Source: an uncultured Christensenellaceae bacterium (GTDB lineage: Bacteria; Bacillota; Clostridia; Christensenellales; Borkfalkiaceae). From it: 12,077 nt of DNA. Numbering within the stretch: position 1 is the first letter of the stretch; every line of letters begins with the position of its first letter. The notes below the pieces were generated by a model that worked only from the letters and a program-made list of their open reading frames with translations, was not told where the DNA came from and did no database searches. Made by a program: the position numbers and the translations under genes. Below are positions 1-7,377 of this stretch, in pieces. The stretch lies in NCBI GenBank assembly GCA_910586675.1, contig CAJUJO010000035.1, positions 1 to 12,077 of the forward strand. Reading direction: 5' to 3'.

Positions 1-9
1 TGATTTCGC

Positions 10-2445
10 ATGGACATGAAGTCTGTCGAACAAAAATGGCAATCCCGTTGGGAAAAGTCGAAAATCAACAATTACGACAAGAAGAGCGCCGACCCGAAAT
101 TATACATTCTGGAAATGTTCTCCTATCCTTCGGGCGCGAAGCTTCACGTCGGGCACTGGTATAACTACGGCCCGACCGACTCCTACGCGCGGTTTAAGAA
201 AATGCAGGGTTATAACGTCTTTCAGCCGATGGGCTTCGACGCATTCGGTTTGCCGGCGGAAAATTACGCCATAAAGACGGGGATTCATCCTAAGGACTCC
301 ACCGAGAAGAATATCGCAACGATGGAGACACAGCTCAAAGCGATGGGCGCCATGTTCGACTGGTCGGCGGAAATCAAAACCTGCGACGAAAGCTATTATA
401 AATGGACGCAGTGGATGTTCCTCCAACTGTACAAAAAAGGGCTTGCCTACCGCAAGGAAGCGCCCGTAAACTGGTGCCCTTCCTGCCAGACGGTGCTCGC
501 CAACGAACAGGTGAACGACAATTGCTGCGAACGCTGCGGAACGGAAGTCGTAAGAAAGAATTTGACGCAGTGGTTTTTCAAAATCACCGAATACGCAGAA
601 GAGCTTTTAAGCGGTTTGGACAATCTGAACTGGCCGGAAAAAACAAAAGCTATGCAGCGCAACTGGATCGGGAAATCCACAGGATGCGAAATCGAATTTG
701 AATGCGAAACGGGCGATAAAATTCGCGTATTCACGACGCGCTGCGATACCGTTTTCGGCGTTTCCTACGTCGTGCTCGCTCCCGAACATCCCCTCGCACG
801 CAAGCTCGCAACGCCCGAACAGGCGCGTGCCGTGGACGACTACATCGAATACGCATCCAAAGCAAACGAAATAGACCGCCTTTCCGCAACGCGCGAAAAG
901 ACGGGCGTATTTACGGGCGCATACTGCATCAACCCCGTAAACGGAAAGAAAGTTCCCGTATATCTCGCCGACTACGTGCTCTATTCGTACGGCACGGGCG
1001 CCGTTATGGCGGTTCCCGCGCACGACGAACGCGACTTTGCGTTTGCTCAGAAGTATAAGCTACCCGTCGTGCAAGTCATCGAAAAACAGGGCAAAAAGAC
1101 GGAACTGCCCTACTGCGAAGATGGGATCGTCGTCAATTCCCTGCAATTCGACGGAATGCGCGGCGAAGAAGCGCGCGGCGAAATCGCAAAACATATTACA
1201 AAGCTCGGCAAGGGCGGGAAAAAGGTAAATTACCGCCTGCGCGACTGGCTGGTATCCCGCCAGAGATATTGGGGGGCGCCCATTCCCGTCGTACACTGCC
1301 CGAAATGCGGTATTGTGCCCGTTCCCGAAAAGGATTTGCCCGTAAAGCTACCTTATGACGTGGAATTTAAGCCGGACGGAAAATCCCCGCTCGCAAAACA
1401 CGACAGATTCATGAATACCGCATGTCCGCAATGCGGCGGCGAAGCCAAGCGCGATCCCGACACGCTCGACACCTTCGTGTGCTCAAGCTGGTATTTCCTG
1501 CGCTACGCCGACGCGCAGAACGCGAAAGTCCCCTTCGATAAAGAAGCCGTAGACGCGCTTCTTCCCGTGGACACCTACGTCGGCGGCGCGGAACACGCAT
1601 GCATGCATCTTCTTTACGCCCGCTTTCTAACCAAAGCACTGCGCGACATGGGTTATCTTTCCTTTGACGAACCGTTCAAACGGCTCGTGCATCAAGGCAC
1701 CATTCTCGGACCGGACGGAAACAAAATGTCCAAATCGCGGGGCAACATCGTTTCTCCCGACGAATTCATCGAACAGTACGGCTCCGACGTGTTCCGCATG
1801 TATCTCATGTTCGGATTCTCCTATACGGAAGGCGGCCCCTGGAACGACGACGGAATCAAATCCATTGCGAAATTTCTCGACCGCGTGGAAAAAACCGTGC
1901 TCAGAATCAACGCTTACGAGGATAATGCAAAAACGGGAAACATCGGCACGCAGGAAAAAGCGCTCGATTATGCACGCAACTACGCCATTCGGCAAATCGC
2001 GCGGGATATGGAAGGCTTCTCGTTCAACACCGCTGTGGCGCGCTTAATGGAATTCGTAAACGCCCTGTGCAAATACGAAGCCGCGGAAGGAAGCAAAAAC
2101 ATTAAACTGCTGAAAGATTGCGCAAAAGATCTGAATCTTCTGATCGCTCCCTGCGCCCCCCACTTCGCCGAAGAGCTTTGGGAAGTTACGGGAGGAAAAG
2201 AGTCGGTATTCGAGCAAACATTCCCTGTACCTGACGAAGCGGCGCTGCAACTGGACGAAACAGAATACGCCGTACAAGTCAACAGCAGAATCGTATGCAA
2301 AGCGATGATCGCAAACGGTTTGTCCGACGATGAAATCCGCGAATACGTATGCACCCTACCCGAAGTACAGGAACGCATGGCGGAAAAATCGCTGACAAAA
2401 TGCGTCGTTGTAAAAGGCAGACTCGTCAACCTTATCGTTAGCTAA
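10..2445 (+). CDS. leuS: Leucyl-tRNA synthetase (LeuRS)
   Basis: Cytoplasmic class I aminoacyl-tRNA synthetase that charges tRNA-Leu with leucine. The protein has 811 residues, a normal length for bacterial LeuRS. The class I HIGH motif is HVGH at residues 46-49 and KMSKS is at 572-576. Two Cys4 knuckles suggest bound zinc: C156/C159 with C173/C176, and C430/C433 with C472/C475. The CP1 editing domain is present: the threonine-rich TTRCDT stretch at 242-247 and the HDERD segment at 338-342, whose D342 matches the amino-acid-binding aspartate of E. coli LeuRS (by eye). A basic anticodon-binding and C-terminal region follows. The start is uncertain: ATG at 10 and ATG at 16 are both in frame. 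The window begins with TGAT, which would fit the tail of an extended Shine-Dalgarno (GGAGGTGAT) placed for the ATG at 10, so I chose that. Any T-box leader would lie outside the window. Confidence 0.98.
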   Translation: MDMKSVEQKWQSRWEKSKINNYDKKSADPKLYILEMFSYPSGAKLHVGHWYNYGPTDSYARFKKMQGYNVFQPMGFDAFGLPAENYAIKTGIHPKDSTEKNIATMETQLKAMGAMFDWSAEIKTCDESYYKWTQWMFLQLYKKGLAYRKEAPVNWCPSCQTVLANEQVNDNCCERCGTEVVRKNLTQWFFKITEYAEELLSGLDNLNWPEKTKAMQRNWIGKSTGCEIEFECETGDKIRVFTTRCDTVFGVSYVVLAPEHPLARKLATPEQARAVDDYIEYASKANEIDRLSATREKTGVFTGAYCINPVNGKKVPVYLADYVLYSYGTGAVMAVPAHDERDFAFAQKYKLPVVQVIEKQGKKTELPYCEDGIVVNSLQFDGMRGEEARGEIAKHITKLGKGGKKVNYRLRDWLVSRQRYWGAPIPVVHCPKCGIVPVPEKDLPVKLPYDVEFKPDGKSPLAKHDRFMNTACPQCGGEAKRDPDTLDTFVCSSWYFLRYADAQNAKVPFDKEAVDALLPVDTYVGGAEHACMHLLYARFLTKALRDMGYLSFDEPFKRLVHQGTILGPDGNKMSKSRGNIVSPDEFIEQYGSDVFRMYLMFGFSYTEGGPWNDDGIKSIAKFLDRVEKTVLRINAYEDNAKTGNIGTQEKALDYARNYAIRQIARDMEGFSFNTAVARLMEFVNALCKYEAAEGSKNIKLLKDCAKDLNLLIAPCAPHFAEELWEVTGGKESVFEQTFPVPDEAALQLDETEYAVQVNSRIVCKAMIANGLSDDEIREYVCTLPEVQERMAEKSLTKCVVVKGRLVNLIVS

Positions 2446-2459
2446 ACTTGAATATAATC

Positions 2460-2489
2460 AAAAGCGCCCCGATATTCGGGGCGCTTTTT
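2460..2489. terminator. Bidirectional intrinsic terminator after leuS
   Basis: A perfect 13-bp stem (2460-2472 with 2476-2488) has a GC-rich core, a 3-base loop, and T runs on both strands. It ends leuS on the plus strand and the convergent membrane-protein gene on the minus strand. The stop codon of the latter (2488-2490) overlaps the edge of the stem. Confidence 0.95.
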
Positions 2490-3090
2490 ACGACTCTGAA
2501 ACCGCGCGCGCTCTTCTGTCCGCAAGCGGTAAAAATAAAATTTTCGCCTCGAAAAATCGCAGACATCGGTTCCGTTCAACGCGCAATAAACTTCTTTGTA
2601 AAAAGAATAAATCGACCGCTTCCCACAAAAACACCCAGGCAAAAATATCCACCGCTTCCGCGAGCACGGGTATTTTTCCGTAAAAGGAAATCGCCAATGC
2701 CGCCGCGATTCCGAAAATCCCTATGACGGCCATTATCACGGAAAAAAGCAAATTCCGCTTCAATTGCCCGCGATTATGTTCATAATGTCTGACATAGTAC
2801 TCTTTTAATCCGTCAATATATAATTTTTCCTCCATTTTATCAATGCAATCGCCGTAAATCTTAATACAGATGGGCTCCTTGGGCAAAAAGCGCATCGCGC
2901 TTTCTTCCAGGTATTGCGCGACCTCGCCGCTGATTACGGGGCGAGTCCCCGCCGAAAAATCGGATAAAAAGCCCTCGTCGCGGAGGACGGTAAGCTCGAT
3001 AACGGCGCGCCCGCCTTCGTCGCGCTCTACCTCATCGCCGCTCGCACGGGCGGAAATCAATCTCTTCAGTTCTTTCACGGAACGTATCAT
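2488..3090 (-). CDS. Uncharacterised two-helix membrane protein
   Basis: A 200-residue protein of unknown function. An N-terminal soluble part of about 110 residues is rich in charged residues. Two hydrophobic segments follow at about 113-136 and 147-165, then a basic tail. The second helix contains WEAVD (156-160) followed by an arginine-rich stretch; I recall the same pattern in conserved hypothetical proteins of Bacillota, but cannot confirm this without a search. The start at 3090 is chosen over an in-frame ATG at 3177 because GGAGAATAAG lies just upstream with good spacing and the longer form would overlap the previous gene. Only 4 bases separate it from the stop of the ATP-grasp gene, and its Shine-Dalgarno lies at that gene's end, so the two are almost certainly co-translated. 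It may anchor or partner the ligase, but this is inference from position only. Confidence 0.85.
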   Translation of the reverse strand: MIRSVKELKRLISARASGDEVERDEGGRAVIELTVLRDEGFLSDFSAGTRPVISGEVAQYLEESAMRFLPKEPICIKIYGDCIDKMEEKLYIDGLKEYYVRHYEHNRGQLKRNLLFSVIMAVIGIFGIAAALAISFYGKIPVLAEAVDIFAWVFLWEAVDLFFLQRSLLRVERNRCLRFFEAKILFLPLADRRARAVSES

Positions 3091-3094
3091 AATC

Positions 3095-3979
3095 TTATTC
3101 TCCGTAAATTTCCTTGTAAATATAGGCGGCATATGCCCCCGCAATGTTCGCACCGGTAACGCGTTCGGCGACCGCAAAAAATGCGTTGGAATTAACCTCG
3201 CACAGCACGTATCCGTTCTTCCCGAACAAGAAGTCGATTCCGCAATAATCCAGCCTCATAACGCGCGCGATTTTCAAAGCGAGCGCTTCTCCCGCGGTGT
3301 CCAACGGATAAGATTCCCCTCTTCCGCCGAGCGCGGCATTGGAACGAAAATCCCCGTCGGATATGCGCTTCATCGCGGCGACAACCTTTCCACCGACAAC
3401 GAGAACGCGCAAATCGCGCCCTGAACTCTCCGCGATATATTCCTGAAAGAGATGCGGCTTACACTTGACCTGTTCAGCAATGCTTTCCAGCTCCTCGCGG
3501 TTATCCGCCTTATAAACGCCTTTTCCCATAGAGCCGAAGCTTTCCTTTACGACGAGCGGATAGGAAAGCTCACTTTCGATAATATCAAGCGTTTCCTTCG
3601 CAACCTTTTCCGACGGCGTATAACAGAGCAAACCCGCAAAGGTGCGCGGAATCGCGATCCCCGCATCTCTCAATGCAAAGTACGTAAGAAGCTTATCGTC
3701 ACAGGCGACGATTGCGTCGTGTCTGTTAAACAAGTGCAAACCAGATTGCTCCAACAAATAAGAAGTATATTTATCCTTATCGAGATAAATGCAGAAATCA
3801 TATGCTTCGGCAAGCGGCGAAACGTTCCCCGTGCACCTTAAATGAACGGGAAAATAGTTGTTCCGCCTGATACGGATTTCCACGCCGAGCGCCGCAAATT
3901 CCTCCCGCAAGCGATCTGCCTGATAAATTTCCGTCTCCGATTTCCAATATGCGTTGACGAGAATCAAACCTTTTTTCAT
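3095..3979 (-). CDS. RimK-type ATP-grasp ligase
   Basis: A 294-residue enzyme of the RimK/LysX/MptN group of ATP-grasp ligases, which activate a carboxylate as acyl phosphate and join it to an amine, often adding glutamate or another amino acid to a protein, peptide or cofactor. Visible features are the VVKES lysine (K145), the glycine-rich nucleotide loop SMGKG (150-154), the adenine-binding E180-Y181, RDLR (188-191), the FRSN motif (211-214), and the metal-binding residues D249 and E261-V-N263. The N-terminal region (1-100) looks like the preATP-grasp fold. Length is normal. The substrate cannot be deduced. The start is supported by GGGAG at 3986-3990. Directly upstream, 12 bases before the ATG, lies a terminator-like hairpin, so no promoter fits between them. 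The gene is followed 4 bases later by a membrane protein. It is not clearly ribosomal-S6 RimK, so I give no symbol. Confidence 0.9.
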   Translation of the reverse strand: MKKGLILVNAYWKSETEIYQADRLREEFAALGVEIRIRRNNYFPVHLRCTGNVSPLAEAYDFCIYLDKDKYTSYLLEQSGLHLFNRHDAIVACDDKLLTYFALRDAGIAIPRTFAGLLCYTPSEKVAKETLDIIESELSYPLVVKESFGSMGKGVYKADNREELESIAEQVKCKPHLFQEYIAESSGRDLRVLVVGGKVVAAMKRISDGDFRSNAALGGRGESYPLDTAGEALALKIARVMRLDYCGIDFLFGKNGYVLCEVNSNAFFAVAERVTGANIAGAYAAYIYKEIYGE

Positions 3980-3991
3980 AAAAGACTCCCG

Positions 3992-4032
3992 AAAAAAATC
4001 AGGCGGAAATGCGCTTTGCGCGCATCTCCGCC
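3992..4032 (-). terminator. Intrinsic terminator or attenuator after hom
   Basis: Read on the minus strand, 4032-4027 (GGCGGA) pairs with 4007-4002 and 4025-4020 (ATGCGC) pairs with 4014-4009, with one mismatch between the two stems, and a run of seven T (3998-3992) follows shortly after. It lies just after the hom stop codon. The Shine-Dalgarno of the ATP-grasp gene begins two bases after the T run. Confidence 0.85.
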
Positions 4033-4045
4033 CCCGTAACGACTA

Positions 4046-5326
4046 TTAAGATACGACGCGCAAAACGGAATCTACTTTCGCGATTTCCGTCGCGTCGATT
4101 TTTGCAACCGCATTTTTCACCGAAAGCTCCCTCGTCTTATGCGTAATGAGGAGCAGGGTCGCTTTGTCCGCATGAGCGCTCGGCTTCTGAATCATTTCCA
4201 CAATGGATATATTATATTTTGCGAATACAGACGAAATTTTCGCAAGCACGCCCGACTTGTCCTCTATCGTAAGGCGCAGATAATAGGCGCTTTCAAAGTT
4301 GTTGACGAAATCCGTTTCCTTGTCCGCCGAAGCGGTATTTTTGAAGGTAGAGTATTTATTTTCACTGTGCGTGGCGGCATAAATAATGTCGCTTACGATT
4401 GCACTGCCCGTGGGGAGCGCTCCTGCGCCACGCCCGTAAAGCATGACGTCGTCCACCGCGTCGCCCGTCAAATAAACGGCGTTAAAACTGTCGTTTACCG
4501 AAGCGAGCGGATGCTCCTTTTTGATAAACGTAGGATGAACGCGCGCTTCGATTCCGTTTTCCGTCTGCTTGCCGATTGCAAGGAGCTTCAAACAGTACCC
4601 GAATTCCTTCCCGTAAGCAATATCCTCGCGTGAAACGCCCGAGATACCCTCACGGAATACCTTGGAAAATGGAACCTTGGTATGAAACGCAATGGAGGAA
4701 AGAATAGAGAGCTTGTAAGCCGCATCGAAGCCTTCTACATCGGCGGTGGGATCGGCTTCCGCATAACCGAGCTTCTGCGCATCATGCAGAACGTCTGCAT
4801 AAGATGCGCCTTCTTCGGACATTTTCGTTAAAATATAGTTTGTCGTACCGTTAATGATCCCCATCATGGAAGTAATATTGTTCGCCTGCAATCCGTCGAG
4901 AAGCGTTCTGATAATGGGCACGCCCCCCACGCAGCTCGCCTCGAAATACAACCCCGCATTGTGCCTCTTCGCCGCGCGCTCCAATTCATGGGAGTACTTG
5001 CAGAACAGCTCTTTGTTGGAGGTTACGACCGTCTTTCCCGCATTGAGCGCCGCAAGCACGAACTCCCGCGCGATACCGATACCGCCGATCACTTCCACCA
5101 CGATATTGACGTCGGGATTGGAAACGACTTCGGCAATATTCCCCGCAACGGCCGATTCGGGAACGCCGAGCGCTTTCACGCGTTCGGGATTCAGTTCGAG
5201 CACGCTTTCAACGACAATATCGACATCCTGCGTGCGTTTGTAAAATTCCCTGTGTTCGGTAAGAATTTTATATGTTCCGCCGCCCACGATGCCGAGCCCG
5301 AGAATTGCCACACCAACCTTTTTCAT
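4046..5326 (-). CDS. hom: Homoserine dehydrogenase with ACT domain
   Basis: A 426-residue cytoplasmic enzyme that reduces aspartate semialdehyde to homoserine with NAD(P)H, feeding threonine and methionine synthesis. The Rossmann nucleotide-binding motif is GLGIVGGG near residues 10-17. The substrate and catalytic region carries the conserved INGTTNYILTKM signature, the acidic AEADPTADVEG stretch and the GRGAGALPTGSAIVSD block. The C-terminal 75 or so residues form an ACT domain (LTIEDKSGVLAKISSVF), the usual site of feedback control by threonine in this family. Length is typical of the ACT-containing form. Start at 5326: GGAGG sits 11 bases upstream, inside the last codons of coaX, a slightly long spacing. 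The gap to coaX is 6 bases, which argues for co-transcription with the pantothenate genes. A terminator-like hairpin follows. Confidence 0.97.
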   Translation of the reverse strand: MKKVGVAILGLGIVGGGTYKILTEHREFYKRTQDVDIVVESVLELNPERVKALGVPESAVAGNIAEVVSNPDVNIVVEVIGGIGIAREFVLAALNAGKTVVTSNKELFCKYSHELERAAKRHNAGLYFEASCVGGVPIIRTLLDGLQANNITSMMGIINGTTNYILTKMSEEGASYADVLHDAQKLGYAEADPTADVEGFDAAYKLSILSSIAFHTKVPFSKVFREGISGVSREDIAYGKEFGYCLKLLAIGKQTENGIEARVHPTFIKKEHPLASVNDSFNAVYLTGDAVDDVMLYGRGAGALPTGSAIVSDIIYAATHSENKYSTFKNTASADKETDFVNNFESAYYLRLTIEDKSGVLAKISSVFAKYNISIVEMIQKPSAHADKATLLLITHKTRELSVKNAVAKIDATEIAKVDSVLRVVS

Positions 5327-5332
5327 AATATA

Positions 5333-6115
5333 TTATTCCTCCGCACTGTTCAGATCGTAAAGATATTTCAAACCGTTCAACGTAAGCATTTTATCGATCA
5401 CGTCGATACAGGGCGTTTCCTTGGCAATCGTTTCGGAAAAACCGCCCGTAGCGACCGTAAGAACATCACTCGTCTTTAACTCTTTTTTGATCTTTTTGAC
5501 AATATATTCAACAAGCCCCGCAAATCCGAATACGATTCCCGCCTGCATATTAGTTACAGTGTTCGTTGCAATTACACTCTTCGGGGCTTCGATTTCCACG
5601 CGCGGGAGCTTCGCCGTGCCGTTTACAAGACTGTCGAGCGAGCCCTTGATTCCGGGGGCAATAACGCCGCCGATGAACTCCCCTTCGGCATTTATGATAT
5701 TAAAGGTCGTCGCCGTGCCGAAGTCGATTACGATAATGGGCTTGCCGTTTCCGTACTTTCGTATCGCGGAAACATTATTTACGATTCTGTCCGCCCCCAC
5801 TTCGCGCGCGTTGTCCGCCCGCATCTTCAACCCCGTTTTCAGCCCGGGCGCGAGCTGCTTTGGCACGATTTCCAGATATACGCGAAGCATATGCTCTATC
5901 GTATAATCGAGAGAGGGAACAACGGAAGAAAATATCCCGCCCGTAATATCTTTGGCGGAAATTTTGTTAAATTCCAACATGCCGACGAGTTGGGAACCGT
6001 ACTCGTCCGACGTGCGCTTCAAATCGGTCGCCACGCGATAAGAAAAAATAAGATTGCTTCCGTCAAAAATAGCATATTTAATATTTGTATTACCGACGTC
6101 TATACATATAATCAT
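5333..6115 (-). CDS. coaX: Type III pantothenate kinase
   Basis: A 260-residue cytoplasmic enzyme that phosphorylates pantothenate, the first committed step to coenzyme A. The type III (CoaX, ASKHA-fold) phosphate loop DVGNTN is at residues 6-11. Further conserved blocks are GADRIVN, DFGTATTFN, GGVIAPGI with its glycine run, and TVATGGF near the C-terminus. Length fits the family (about 255-260). The start codon follows the TGA of the upstream transporter gene by two bases; I see no good Shine-Dalgarno at normal spacing, so translation is probably coupled to that gene. Family knowledge: CoaX enzymes need a monovalent cation and are not inhibited by CoA, unlike type I. Confidence 0.97.
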   Translation of the reverse strand: MIICIDVGNTNIKYAIFDGSNLIFSYRVATDLKRTSDEYGSQLVGMLEFNKISAKDITGGIFSSVVPSLDYTIEHMLRVYLEIVPKQLAPGLKTGLKMRADNAREVGADRIVNNVSAIRKYGNGKPIIVIDFGTATTFNIINAEGEFIGGVIAPGIKGSLDSLVNGTAKLPRVEIEAPKSVIATNTVTNMQAGIVFGFAGLVEYIVKKIKKELKTSDVLTVATGGFSETIAKETPCIDVIDKMLTLNGLKYLYDLNSAEE

Positions 6116-6117
6116 AA

Positions 6118-6834
6118 TCAGTTATTTTGTTCTGTGTCCTGCCGCTCCGTTTCGAGCGATTCTCCGGAGACTTCTCCGGGAACCTCCGCCCGATGAATCT
6201 TCTTTTTATTCATGACCGTCTTTTCCACGACGGCAACGACGCGAACGATTGCGGGCGCCAATACGAGGTTAAGCGCAAACTCGATAAAGAAGTTAAAGGT
6301 TACCAAAACAAGTAGAATGAAAATAAAAGGATTCATACCCGCATATTCCGCCATTCCCGCGTCATTCACAAGAAAATCGCGGAACGCGAGTACTTCGCTG
6401 CTCATGCACAGACATCCGAGAATAAATAACGCCGTATTGATAACGGGAACAAGCCCTGCCGCGACGAACGTTGCAACGTACTTATTTTTCTTTGCAAGCA
6501 AGCCGTAAACGAGCCCGGCAACAAACCCTGCAACCGTCGTTTTTAACACGCAGGTAAAGAAGGTGATGACGGGGCTGCCCGCCCAGATAACGGCGTAGAA
6601 GCCTCCGCCGAAGATAACCTGCACGAGAACGACGATTCCGCAGGCAAGCCCCAAAAACGCGCCACCCGCCGCGCCGAACAAAATGGCGCCGATCACAATC
6701 GGAATAAGCGTGAAATTCAAACTGACGAGCCCGAATGATACGCTTCCGCCAACCGCCTGCAACACGACGACGAGTGAGAGAAGAACCGCAAGATACGCGA
6801 TATTCTTCGCAGTAAAGAAACCTTTGATATTCAT
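6118..6834 (-). CDS. ECF transporter S component, probably pantothenate-specific
   Basis: A 238-residue integral membrane protein with about five or six hydrophobic segments (first near residues 8-30, last near 165-195) and a hydrophilic acidic C-terminal tail. The composition and pattern are those of ECF-family substrate-binding S components, which bind a vitamin and work with a shared EcfT/EcfA energising module encoded elsewhere. Location directly before pantothenate kinase, with 2 bases between, suggests pantothenate as substrate (PanT-like); that is inference, and a riboflavin- or other vitamin-specific S component cannot be excluded from sequence. Start: GGAGG at 6839-6843 is spaced 5 bases from the ATG at 6834, so I prefer it over in-frame ATGs at 6846 and 6864. 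The first of these overlaps the Shine-Dalgarno and the second lies in a predicted hairpin loop. Confidence 0.85.
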   Translation of the reverse strand: MNIKGFFTAKNIAYLAVLLSLVVVLQAVGGSVSFGLVSLNFTLIPIVIGAILFGAAGGAFLGLACGIVVLVQVIFGGGFYAVIWAGSPVITFFTCVLKTTVAGFVAGLVYGLLAKKNKYVATFVAAGLVPVINTALFILGCLCMSSEVLAFRDFLVNDAGMAEYAGMNPFIFILLVLVTFNFFIEFALNLVLAPAIVRVVAVVEKTVMNKKKIHRAEVPGEVSGESLETERQDTEQNN

Positions 6835-6846
6835 AATTGCCTCCAT

Positions 6847-6874
6847 CGGATTTGCCCTTTCCATGCAATATCCG
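6847..6874 (-). promoter_or_regulatory. Leader hairpin before the S-component gene
   Basis: On the minus strand CGGATATTGC (6874-6865) pairs with GCAAATCCG (6855-6847), leaving one bulged A and a 9-base loop. It sits just before the GGAGG of the S-component gene, within a leader of about 110 nt. A perfect palindrome, CGGACGTCCG, lies further upstream at 6890-6899. I do not recognise a known riboswitch class. A regulatory role is possible but not shown. Confidence 0.45.
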
Positions 6875-6951
6875 TGAAAAAATGTAATTCGGACGTCCGT
6901 TGAAAGATAAAACCGTTTCCGTGTTTTTCCTTCCGAACCGTACCGATAATT

Positions 6952-6980
6952 ATTATATCAAATCCGCATTTTAATTGCAA
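6952..6980 (-). promoter_or_regulatory. Housekeeping promoter for the S component-coaX-hom operon
   Basis: On the minus strand there is a -35 box TTGCAA (6980-6975), a 17-base spacer and a perfect -10 box TATAAT (6957-6952). Transcription should start near 6945, giving a leader of about 110 nt. Confidence 0.85.
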
Positions 6981-7094
6981 GTAATTGGACGCTCGGCTGG
7001 AACATTTTTCATCCGCCCCATCATACAATTTAATATAACGACCGCAGAAACGATAAATTACATACTCCGCGGCCGTATTAAAGGAGGAAAAACT

Positions 7095-7298
7095 ATGAAT
7101 TGCTGTCTGACTGGCAACAGCTGTCTTTGGATTCTTATCATCCTGCTCATTCTCGGAACGTGCGGGAACGTGTTCTCTTCGAGCGTATTCTCGGGCTGCG
7201 GCTGGCCCATCCTCGCCGCCCTCGCATACTGCATGTGTAAAAACGGCACGCTCAGCTCGCTCTTCGGACGCGGCGGTTGCGGCTGCTGCAACGGCTGA
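7095..7298 (+). CDS. Cysteine-rich small membrane protein
   Basis: A 67-residue protein with one clear hydrophobic segment (about 11-22) and a second, weaker one (about 37-47). Ten cysteines lie at 3, 4, 10, 23, 35, 46, 48, 62, 64 and 65, and the C-terminus is Gly/Cys-rich (GRGGCGCCNG). Similar short Cys/Gly-rich proteins with a leucine/isoleucine helix occur in Clostridia and are often given uninformative names; function is unknown. The start at 7095 is fixed by an excellent ribosome-binding site (AAGGAGG at 7081-7087, spacing 7); a longer open frame from 6975 runs through the intergenic promoter region and is unlikely to be translated. No strong plus-strand promoter is visible; TATAAC at 7034 lacks a partner -35. 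It is a stand-alone gene, ended by the hairpin near 7343-7369. Confidence 0.8.
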   Translation: MNCCLTGNSCLWILIILLILGTCGNVFSSSVFSGCGWPILAALAYCMCKNGTLSSLFGRGGCGCCNG

Positions 7299-7336
7299 TG
7301 ACGTAAACTTTTCACCGTTTTGAATCCGATTCCGTT

Positions 7337-7377
7337 AAAACGCCGCCCGCGACCGTAAATCGCGGGCGGTTGTTTTT
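7337..7377. terminator. Bidirectional intrinsic terminator
   Basis: A 10-bp GC-rich stem (CCGCCCGCGA at 7343-7352 with 7360-7369) has a 7-base loop, TTGTTTTT on the plus side and TTTT on the minus side. It serves the cysteine-rich miniprotein gene and, from the other side, the Nudix gene, whose stop codon touches the T run. Confidence 0.9.

Noticed and set aside
1980..2429. 149-residue open frame on the strand opposite leuS
   Set aside because: It lies wholly antisense to the conserved C-terminal region of LeuRS, has no ribosome-binding site I can see, and its Ser/Thr-rich translation looks like a shadow of the coding strand.
3091..3177. 29-residue N-terminal extension of the membrane protein
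   Set aside because: It would overlap the ATP-grasp gene; a good Shine-Dalgarno serves the internal ATG at 3090, and the extension is not membrane-like or signal-like.
4139..4633. 164-residue open frame opposite hom
   Set aside because: It is antisense to conserved hom sequence, without start signals or a recognisable domain.
5421..5906. 161-residue open frame opposite coaX
   Set aside because: It is antisense to a well-conserved kinase gene in the mirrored codon frame, with low-complexity translation and no Shine-Dalgarno.
6975..7094. 40-residue extension of the cysteine-rich miniprotein
   Set aside because: It overlaps the divergent promoter region, and AAGGAGG fixes the start at 7095.
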